Part shown: piece by piece, positions 9,119-14,634 of the stretch
Position numbering within the stretch: position 1 is the stretch's first letter
How the letters are laid out: the number at the start of each line of letters is the position of its first letter
Assembly: GCA_910579485.1 (NCBI GenBank)
Contig: CAJTVO010000004.1
Location: forward strand, 1 to 21,114
DNA: 21,114 nt
Direction of reading: 5' to 3'
Origin: an uncultured Oscillospiraceae bacterium
GTDB taxonomy: Bacteria; Bacillota; Clostridia; Oscillospirales; Oscillospiraceae
The notes under the pieces: model-generated
What the model was told of the DNA's origin: nothing
Database searches by the model: none
The model's input: the letters and a program-made list of their open reading frames with translations, nothing else
Program-made: the position numbers and the translations under genes

Positions 9119-9148
9119 CCGGGCCGGAAGCATTTGCTTCCGGCCCGG
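9119..9148 (-). terminator. Stem-loop terminator of the surface-protein gene
   Basis: A perfect 14-bp inverted repeat (9119-9132 and 9135-9148, stem CCGGGCCGGAAGCA) lies 38 bp past the surface-protein stop on the minus strand. The following bases (TCCTCGTTTCCCG) are only moderately U-rich. It is likely a terminator, possibly a weak one that also protects the mRNA 3' end. It separates the surface gene from the pepF promoter. Confidence 0.65.
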
Positions 9149-9186
9149 CTGCTAGGTGTTATTGCTTGGGGTTGGCGCGATCAGGA

Positions 9187-12100
9187 TCAGTTGCCCTCGG
9201 AGGGGTCCTGGGTCTCGGCTTCGGTCTCGGTCCCGGCGTCAGAGGCGGAGGCGCCGTTATTGGCGGTCCACTCTGCCAGCAGGGCGGTCCAGTCCTTGGC
9301 CTCGGTCAGCTCCGTCCAGAGCTCGGTGACGCCGTCCTCGCCGCGCTCATGGCCGTGGTCGATGGTGGCCTCCTGGACGGCGGCGTAGTACCAGGTACCA
9401 GACGGGTTGTCGCTCCAGGTCTTCATGCCGGAGAGCATGTTGTCCGCATCAGCGGTGCGGTCCAGCATCCGGTTCACAAGGACCATGACCTCGGCGCGGT
9501 TGATGGGATCGTTGGGGCGGAAGCTGTTGCCGTCGCCCTTGACCCACCCGGCCTTGACGGCGAGGCGGATCTCCTTGGCGGCCCAGTGACCGGCCGTGTC
9601 GGAGAAGTCGCCGGTGCCGTCGTCGGTCACGTCATTGCTGACGAACCGGGCGGCGATGGCGGCAAACTCGGCGCGGGTGATGGGCGCGTTGGGCTTCACG
9701 CTGCCGTCGGCATAGCCCTTGAGGATGCCGGCCGCAGCGGCTGTGGAAATTGCGGTGCTGTACCATGCGTCCGCCTCCGCGTCAGTGAAGCTGTTGGAGG
9801 TGGACCAGTTGGCCACGCGGTACTCCTCCGTCATCAGGCGGAAGAAGATGGTGGCCACCTCGGCGCGGGTGATGTTGTTCATGGGACGCACCGTGCCGTC
9901 GGGATAACCGGTGATATACGCGAAGTGCTCCGTGTCGTTCAGCCCCGTCATGTTGGCCAGAGGGACCTCGTTATCCGTAATGGTCGTGCCGGGGTCACGA
10001 GGCGTCGGGTTGTCGGGGATGGGCGTGGGAGTAGGCGTAGGCGTGGGGGTAGGCGTGGGGATCACCGGAGCAGGCAGCTGGGCGATGGGCCGGGTCTCCG
10101 CGCGCTGGCAGACCGTGCAGGTACGGGTCTCCACGCCGGGAGCGGCGGTGGTGGCCGGGGTGGTCACTACCCATGCGCCCCAGGTATGTTCACCAGTGGC
10201 GGGGATAACTTCGCTGTCCGTAGCATCACAGCCGGGGACCGTACAGCTGTGGACCCGCAGGCCATCGCTGCCGCAGGTAGCCTCTCTCGTCACGTTCCAC
10301 ACACCCCAAGTATGGTCATGCGTGGAAAGCGCCCATGCTGCAGTCAAGGTGATGTTGCCCGTAACAGGTGTGCTGAGATCGTAGATCGCGCCGTTCAGCC
10401 TCCAGCCCATGAACTCGTAGCCCTGGCGGCTGGGCGTGCCTTTGAAAGAAGGAGCGGTCTTGCCGTTCAGGACATTGCTGGGCTGATCGGCAAAAATCTC
10501 TTCGCCATCCACACCGTCGGTGTAGGTGACGGTCCACAGGGTGCGGTCCAGCTTGACCAGATCCAGGTCCAGCTCCGCATACGTACCGGCTTCACAGCCG
10601 AAGGTCACTTTGCCGTTGTTCACGGTAAAGCTCTGCGGTCCGGTCTTCTGGGCGTTCTCCTCTGTCAGGGTCATGCGGTAGCGCAGGGTGTGCTTGGTGA
10701 AAGGCATACCGGTGACCGTCCAGGTGATGGTGTGGGTGCTTGGATCGTAGGACGCCTCGCCAGCGCTCGGGCTGACCTCCAGACCATCCACGTTCGTAAA
10801 GTCTGCACTCACGGGGATGGTCACAGTATTGGTGGGGTATGCGGAGGCAAATGCCTTGTTCATGGCCTTGCCGAAGCTCTCGGTGTCGGTGGACTCATAA
10901 ACGGTGTTCTCGCCGCAGACCGCCTGCATCCTGGCCAGAGCCGTATCATGCTGCGCAGCCGTGGGGGAATGCAGCACGCCGTAGATGGGGACGCCGGAGG
11001 CCCTGATCTGAGCGGCGGCCGTCGTTCCTTCCATGTCGCCAGAACCGTTCGCAGTAGGAGCGCCATCGGACAGGAAGACTACCACCATATTGCGGCCAGA
11101 GTTGCTCGATACCAACTTCGCTGCCTCTTGCAGACCCAGACCGTAGTCGGTGTTTTCGTTGAGAGGCTCCAGAGACAAGATGTGTCCTTCTGCTGCACTG
11201 GTATCACTTGTGAAGCCCATAGTCTTTACCGTCTGGTCGTCTTTGAACAGTCCGCCAAAGGTGACGATGGCCACCCGGCAGTCGTAGCCCGCAGAACCCA
11301 ACAGCTGACCAGTCATGTCCAGCAGTTTGGACTGCATGTCGTAGAACCGGGCGTTGCTGTCAACCGAGTTGCCCAGCTGGGCCATGGAAGCGGACAGATC
11401 GGCCACAAAGATGTAGTCCATCTGCTGCTCGGCGGTGTAGTAGGCATCCACCTGGACCTCCGCCTCAACGGAATTGATGGTATCGCTCCAACGGACCTGC
11501 TCTACAAGCTGAGTACCATTGTCGTACTTATCCCAGTTTTTGCTCTTGCCAACACCGCTGCCGTCCCAGCCGGAGGCATCGGGAGACAGCTCCACGATCT
11601 CCTCTGCGCTGTCCAGCGTGAAGGTGCCCGCCAGAATGGCCTTCATACGCTCCATCATCTCAACGCTGCCGTTGTAGCCCATTTTGGTCAGGGCTGCGGC
11701 AGGCAGGCCGGTGAGGCTCTTGCAGCCGTAGAATGCAAAGCCGCCGATGCGGTCCTTCACATTTTCCAGACTGTCGACATTTTTCAAGCTCTCACAGCCC
11801 CAGAAGGCGTATTGATCGATGGTGCCGACACTGCCCATAGTAACGCTCTGCAGGCCAGTGCAGTTGTAGAAGGCGTACTGACCGATGGTATCGGCCGTGC
11901 CAATTTCAACGGTCTCCAGGCTCTTGCAGCTGGCGAAAGCATTCTTGCCAATGGTGCCGATGTTGTCCATGGTGGCAGTCTTCAAGTTACTGCTGCTGAG
12001 GAACGCCTGCTCACCAATGGTCTTGATGTCCTTCAAGGTGACGTTCTCCAGGCTGGTGCAACCGTGGAACACCTGCTGACCAATGGTGTCGATGCTCTCC

Positions 12101-13470
12101 ATGGTCACAGTCTTCAGACTGGTGCAGCCGTTGAACATCTGGGTATTGATGGTGCTAAAGTTCTTCAGTTCCACCGCCGTCAGGCCGGTGCAGCAATAGA
12201 ACATCGTGGCACCCAAACTGCCAATGCCAGCGGACTCGCCGTCCAGCTTCAGCTCAGTCAGGCCTATGCAATAGGAGAATGGCGACCTGTCGAAAGCGTT
12301 CACATTGGTCATATCCAGTCCCTCGCTGGTCAGCGCAGAACACTGACGGAACGCCTCTGCGCCAACAAGCTCGATGCTATTCAGAGACAGGCTGGTCAGC
12401 GCCTTGTTCTCGGAAAAAGCATTAGACTGGAGCGTTCCAACATTTGCCAAGCTTACACTAGTCAAACAGGGAAGTCCCATAAATGCATGGCTGCCAATGG
12501 TGGTTGTGCCAGCAATGGTGACTGTTTCCAGAGCCTTCCATAGGCTCTTATGAAAGGCATATGGCGCAACATTTTGGACATCCTTGAGTACAAGGGCCCT
12601 GACACTGGCTGCATTGGTGCCCAGTTCTTTCACATAGGCAAGCGCAGCTGGTTGATCCAGTGACTCTACGTCATTGATGGTCAGGGTGGAGGTTTCCGCG
12701 TCCCAGCTGATCTTTTCCTCGGTTTCCTGTTCGATTGCTTGGATTTTTTCGGAAACCACCTTCATTTGACTAACCGCCGCAACGACATCCGCCAGTGCCT
12801 TATCAGCCTCAGGCAGAACGTCATATGCTTCCTGGCAAGCATCAACTAATGCTTGAAGTGCCGCGATTTCCTCAGCAGTGGCCTTAGCCGGGAGTTCCTC
12901 CTCAGCGGGCAGAGCATTCACTGCATCCAGAAATGCCTGAACCTGGGCGGAGATTTCAGCAGTGATATCCTTGCCCGTACAGGAACTCAGGCCTGTGCCA
13001 TCAATGCCGCAGACGGGGCAATCGGTGTTGATGGACTCCTCGCTGCACTTGCTTTCACAGGTACACACAGGTTCCTGCTCGCTTCCCTCGACAGCGTTGC
13101 TATCCTCGGTGGTGTCATCGCCTTCGGTGGTGTTGTTATCCTCGGTAGTGCCATCACCTTCGGCAGTGTTACTGTCCTCGGTGGTGTCATCGCCTTCGGC
13201 AGTGTTGCTGTCCTCGGTGGTGTCATCGCCTTCGGCAGTGTTGCTGTCTTCGATGGTGTCATCGCCCTCGGTAGCGCTGCTATCCTCGGTGGTGCCATCA
13301 TCTTCGATAATGCTGCCTTCTTCGATGCTGGTGCTGGGATCAGATCGATCATCAGTGCCAGCGGATTCCTCCTCCGCCGCGAAAGCGGTGACCTGCACGA
13401 GGCTCAGGCACATCGTCAACGCGAGGAAAAGTGCAAGTATACGCTTGCGGAAATTATTCGTTTTGCTCAT
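9187..13470 (-). CDS. Exported S-layer-anchored surface protein with LRR, vWA, InlB-type and SLH domains
   Basis: A 1427-residue predicted cell-surface protein. Domains in order: signal peptide (1-31, RKR, hydrophobic core, AFA-AEE cleavage); six acidic 12-residue repeats (58-129); Cys cluster (136-164); alpha-helical segment (about 168-250); BspA-type leucine-rich repeats (about 293-595, motif AFxxCxSLxxVxL); von Willebrand A domain with MIDAS residues D691-x-S693-x-S695, T774 and D802; an InlB-type repeat (about 980-1046, YEFMGWRLNG...TLTAAW); two HTWG modules with Cys pairs (1051-1130); a Pro-Thr linker (1138-1156); three SLH domains (about 1177-1217, 1228-1274, 1288-1334); and an acidic tail. 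The SLH domains should bind wall polysaccharide, leaving LRR and vWA exposed for adhesion. ATG 13470 follows AAAGGAAG. The long leader carries two c-di-GMP-type aptamers. The ligand is unknown. Confidence 0.93.
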   Translation of the reverse strand: MSKTNNFRKRILALFLALTMCLSLVQVTAFAAEEESAGTDDRSDPSTSIEEGSIIEDDGTTEDSSATEGDDTIEDSNTAEGDDTTEDSNTAEGDDTTEDSNTAEGDGTTEDNNTTEGDDTTEDSNAVEGSEQEPVCTCESKCSEESINTDCPVCGIDGTGLSSCTGKDITAEISAQVQAFLDAVNALPAEEELPAKATAEEIAALQALVDACQEAYDVLPEADKALADVVAAVSQMKVVSEKIQAIEQETEEKISWDAETSTLTINDVESLDQPAALAYVKELGTNAASVRALVLKDVQNVAPYAFHKSLWKALETVTIAGTTTIGSHAFMGLPCLTSVSLANVGTLQSNAFSENKALTSLSLNSIELVGAEAFRQCSALTSEGLDMTNVNAFDRSPFSYCIGLTELKLDGESAGIGSLGATMFYCCTGLTAVELKNFSTINTQMFNGCTSLKTVTMESIDTIGQQVFHGCTSLENVTLKDIKTIGEQAFLSSSNLKTATMDNIGTIGKNAFASCKSLETVEIGTADTIGQYAFYNCTGLQSVTMGSVGTIDQYAFWGCESLKNVDSLENVKDRIGGFAFYGCKSLTGLPAAALTKMGYNGSVEMMERMKAILAGTFTLDSAEEIVELSPDASGWDGSGVGKSKNWDKYDNGTQLVEQVRWSDTINSVEAEVQVDAYYTAEQQMDYIFVADLSASMAQLGNSVDSNARFYDMQSKLLDMTGQLLGSAGYDCRVAIVTFGGLFKDDQTVKTMGFTSDTSAAEGHILSLEPLNENTDYGLGLQEAAKLVSSNSGRNMVVVFLSDGAPTANGSGDMEGTTAAAQIRASGVPIYGVLHSPTAAQHDTALARMQAVCGENTVYESTDTESFGKAMNKAFASAYPTNTVTIPVSADFTNVDGLEVSPSAGEASYDPSTHTITWTVTGMPFTKHTLRYRMTLTEENAQKTGPQSFTVNNGKVTFGCEAGTYAELDLDLVKLDRTLWTVTYTDGVDGEEIFADQPSNVLNGKTAPSFKGTPSRQGYEFMGWRLNGAIYDLSTPVTGNITLTAAWALSTHDHTWGVWNVTREATCGSDGLRVHSCTVPGCDATDSEVIPATGEHTWGAWVVTTPATTAAPGVETRTCTVCQRAETRPIAQLPAPVIPTPTPTPTPTPTPIPDNPTPRDPGTTITDNEVPLANMTGLNDTEHFAYITGYPDGTVRPMNNITRAEVATIFFRLMTEEYRVANWSTSNSFTDAEADAWYSTAISTAAAAGILKGYADGSVKPNAPITRAEFAAIAARFVSNDVTDDGTGDFSDTAGHWAAKEIRLAVKAGWVKGDGNSFRPNDPINRAEVMVLVNRMLDRTADADNMLSGMKTWSDNPSGTWYYAAVQEATIDHGHERGEDGVTELWTELTEAKDWTALLAEWTANNGASASDAGTETEAETQDPSEGN
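13084..13299 (-). repeat. Six in-frame 36-bp tandem repeats coding an acidic 12-residue unit
   Basis: Residues 58-129 of the surface protein are six 12-residue units of the form DDTTEDSNTAEG, starting DGTTEDSSATEG and ending DDTTEDSNAVEG. The central units are nearly identical at DNA level and outer ones have diverged, as expected for expansion by slippage or unequal exchange. Copy-number change would stay in frame (36 bp) and vary the length of an acidic stalk just after the signal peptide. Confidence 0.9.
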
Positions 13471-13510
13471 CTATTTCTTCCTTTCTTTGCACATTTCGGA
13501 CGCAAAGAGT

Positions 13511-13608
13511 CCGGCGGCCGGGCTGGCATGGCGCGTTTTCCGTACTTTTTCGCGCTTTAGCCCCCATGACTTTGCAGTCCCACGGTTTCCCGTGGTTTGC
13601 GCAATCGC
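13511..13608 (-). ncRNA. c-di-GMP-I (GEMM) riboswitch-like aptamer, gene-proximal copy
   Basis: Read on the minus strand. The conserved GCAAACC (13594-13600) is followed by a perfect CCACGG-GAAA-CCGUGG hairpin with the GNRA loop expected in GEMM-I RNAs, then GGGACUGCAAAG (13570-13581). Next come GGGGGCUAAAG, a GCGCG/CGCGC stem, and CAUGCCAGCCCGGCCGCC, matching the family's tetraloop receptor and closing strand. The U in GGGACUGCAAAG is an insertion relative to the usual GGGACGCAAAG. By eye, the base aligning with the ligand-contacting G20 of the Vibrio Vc2 aptamer is C here, so ligand affinity or specificity may differ. It lies about 40 nt before the surface-protein start. Confidence 0.75.
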
Positions 13609-13695
13609 AACCCGGCGAGCGTAGCGAAGTTTCCTTCACCGTAGCCCCGTAGCTTTGCCGTCCCATCGTTTCCAATGGTTTGCCACGCACCTCTC
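13607..13695 (-). ncRNA. c-di-GMP-I (GEMM) riboswitch-like aptamer, promoter-proximal copy
   Basis: Read on the minus strand. GUGGCAAACC (GGCAAACC at 13677-13684) is followed by the hairpin CCAUUG-GAAA-CGAUGG, then GGGACGGCAAAG (13653-13664), GCUACGGGGCUACGG, a GUGAAG-GAAA-CUUCGC stem and GCCGGGUUGC (13607-13616), all in the order of GEMM-I RNAs. The base aligning with Vc2 G20 is G, as expected for a c-di-GMP binder, and the partner C appears kept. It abuts the second copy with essentially no spacer, making a tandem arrangement. No U-run terminator directly follows. Confidence 0.8.
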
Positions 13696-13885
13696 GTGGT
13701 ATCGCTCCGCCGCCGCCGGTGCCCCTGGCGCGCGTCTTCGCCCCTGGCGGATCTCCTGTGGCATGGACATTCCCCCCTAAAATAATATCGTCGGACTCCG
13801 TTTGGACATATATGCCTGCCTCCCCGGCGTGGGGTACGGGGCCGGACGACATAACGAATGGAACGGGAGCGCGGGACCCCGGCGG

Positions 13886-14362
13886 TCAGCCAACGTCCTC
13901 GAATTCCGCCAGGAATGGCAGGAACAGCTCCTCCTCGGCCTGCTTGCGGGCCTGCACGGCGTCGTCAAAGTTCTGATAGCAGCCCAGGTAATGACGCCTG
14001 CCCTTGAAACAGATGGAGGCCCGCCAGCGCTGCTTGCGCTTCAGCCAGTCTACGCCGGGCACGCCGCTGGTGTTGTTGCACCGCAGCGTGCTGGCCCGGA
14101 TCATTTCTACGCAGGTGCCGTCTACATAGGTCAGGCTGGACCGCCCCAGCACGTCCAGCGACGCGCCGAAGTTCTTGATATCGCAGCCACAGGAAGTCCG
14201 CCGCCCGTCCCGGAGGTGCTTGGTGGTCACCACGGCCTCCTGGCCGCAGTCGCACCGGCACCGCCATGCGGTATAGCGTCCGATATTCTCTGCCGGAGCC
14301 AGCGCGATCAGCTTTCCGAACCGCTGCCCCGTCAGATCCAGCTTCTTCCTTGAGTGGCTCAC
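13886..14362 (-). CDS. Small zinc-ribbon / AP2-domain DNA-binding protein
   Basis: From GTG 14362 the product is 158 residues. The N-terminal half (LDLTGQRFGKLIAL, then RCRCDCGQEAV and a SCGC pair) looks like a small zinc ribbon. The C-terminal half (NTSGVPGVDWLKRKQRWRAS, then KGRRHYLGCYQNFDDAVQAR) is an AP2-type DNA-binding domain of the kind common in phage and mobile-element proteins of Clostridia. The frame is open to ATG 14407, but the strong AAGGAGG (14374-14380) lies inside that longer version, and ATG 14407 is inside the invertible segment. GTG, 11 nt after AAGGAGG, is therefore preferred. It lies between the promoter segment and the riboswitch leader, so it may be the first gene switched and may regulate its neighbours. 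DNA target unknown. Confidence 0.8.
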   Translation of the reverse strand: MSHSRKKLDLTGQRFGKLIALAPAENIGRYTAWRCRCDCGQEAVVTTKHLRDGRRTSCGCDIKNFGASLDVLGRSSLTYVDGTCVEMIRASTLRCNNTSGVPGVDWLKRKQRWRASICFKGRRHYLGCYQNFDDAVQARKQAEEELFLPFLAEFEDVG

Positions 14363-14383
14363 GACGTTTAGAACCTCCTTGTG

Positions 14384-14402
14384 GACAAAATTTCTATTTT
14401 GT
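14384..14402 (+). repeat. Left 19-bp inverted repeat of the putative invertible promoter
   Basis: GACAAAATTTCTATTTTGT, identical to the reverse complement of 14604-14622. The match extends outward to 23 bp with one mismatch (TGT-N-). Each copy is itself a near-palindrome (ACAAAAT/ATTTTGT around TTCT), as expected for a tyrosine-recombinase core with two protein-binding arms. The asymmetric centre (TTCT here, AGAA in the other copy) fixes the inverted orientation. Confidence 0.9.
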
Positions 14403-14467
14403 TTCAATGGTGCCCGCTTTTAGGAAACACAGAATAAATATGATACAAAAAACGGCAAAAAACTTGA

Positions 14468-14495
14468 GGGCTGCAAATTTTTCTTCTTGCAGTCC
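14468..14495. terminator. Terminator-like hairpin inside the invertible segment
   Basis: GGGCTGCAA (14468-14476) pairs with TTGCAGTCC (14487-14495) through nine pairs including one G-T, with a 10-nt loop. T-runs lie about 5-6 nt beyond on both strands (GGATTTTTGCGTTTTTTT to the right, CAAGTTTTTTG on the minus strand). It could stop minus-strand read-through from the recombinase into AP2 in the present orientation. The gap before the T-runs makes it less than ideal. Confidence 0.5.
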
Positions 14496-14531
14496 GTGGA
14501 TTTTTGCGTTTTTTTCGTTGATTCGCTGATT

Positions 14532-14573
14532 TTGAGAAAACTATCTTTTATTATAAAATGATTGTGCTATAAT
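14532..14573 (+). promoter_or_regulatory. Rightward promoter elements inside the invertible segment
   Basis: Two overlapping candidates face right. TTGAGA (14532-14537) with a 16-bp spacer and TAAAAT (14554-14559) each match consensus at five of six bases. An extended -10, TGCTATAAT (14565-14573, hexamer 14568-14573), lies just downstream. In this orientation transcription would leave the segment through the right repeat and run antisense into the recombinase gene's 3' end. The AT-rich stretch also contains a minus-strand TATAAT (14550-14555) without a good -35. Confidence 0.72.
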
Positions 14574-14603
14574 AGAAACAGCCAAAATATGTATGACGCA
14601 AGG

Positions 14604-14622
14604 ACAAAATAGAAATTTTGTC
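14604..14622 (-). repeat. Right 19-bp inverted repeat of the putative invertible promoter
   Basis: The reverse complement of the left repeat at 14384-14402, with all 19 positions identical. It ends 12 bp before the recombinase stop codon (14635-14637, minus strand), placing the putative recombination site beside the gene encoding the putative recombinase. Confidence 0.9.
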
Positions 14623-14634
14623 AACATGACGAAG

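Larger units (their letters stand above)
13471..13885 (-). other. 415-bp non-coding leader region of the surface-protein gene
   Basis: The region between the AP2 gene stop (13886) and the surface-protein ATG (13470) has no convincing gene. It holds two tandem c-di-GMP-I-like aptamers (below), then a short region before the start. In that region UCUUUGC (13502-13508) can pair with GCAAAGA (13484-13490) directly beside the ribosome site AAAGGAAG (13477-13484), and CGGAC/GUCCG forms a competing hairpin; this could be a translational expression platform. A weak candidate -10 (TATTAT, 13782-13787) lacks a good -35. CCCCG/CGGGG pairs near 13830-13850, but no clear terminator separates AP2 from this leader. 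Confidence 0.6.
14384..14622. mobile_element. Putative 239-bp invertible promoter segment (phase-variation switch)
   Basis: A segment bounded by perfect 19-bp inverted repeats, with 201 bp between them, lies 12 bp from a tyrosine recombinase gene and immediately upstream of the AP2 gene's ribosome site. It is markedly more AT-rich than its surroundings. It contains one terminator-like hairpin near the left end and strong promoter elements near the right end, and no gene. This is the layout of invertible promoters controlled by adjacent tyrosine recombinases in Clostridia and Bacteroides. As written, the promoter faces away from AP2 and the surface gene (predicted OFF). Flipping would give a leader of about 70 nt ending in AAGGAGG and GTG 14362. 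Inversion itself is inferred. Confidence 0.78.

Noticed and set aside
7172..9388. Plus-strand open frame of 738 codons opposite pepF
   Set aside because: Antisense to an unambiguous PepF; translation is His/Gly/Val-rich without family resemblance, and it runs through the terminators and the pepF promoter.
10010..10062. GT-rich low-complexity stretch as a possible DNA signal
   Set aside because: It encodes the Thr-Pro linker of the surface protein on the minus strand, which fully explains the repeat.
9037..12543. Very long plus-strand open frame (1168 codons) opposite the surface-protein gene
   Set aside because: Low-complexity translation with no recognisable domain, lying antisense to a gene with signal peptide and clear domains; a GC-bias shadow.
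13084..13299. 36-bp repeats considered as a CRISPR array
   Set aside because: Units are contiguous with no spacers, in frame, and encode an acidic repeat inside a secreted protein.
13454..13852. Minus-strand open frame of 132 codons upstream of the surface gene
   Set aside because: It runs through both riboswitch-like aptamers and overlaps the surface-protein start; the sequence conservation is explained by RNA structure, not by protein.
14384..14622. Inverted repeats considered as transposon or IS ends
   Set aside because: The interior is only 201 bp with no gene, the recombinase lies outside, and no target-site duplication is evident; the promoter-switch explanation fits better. Paired operators for the AP2 protein remain a less likely alternative.
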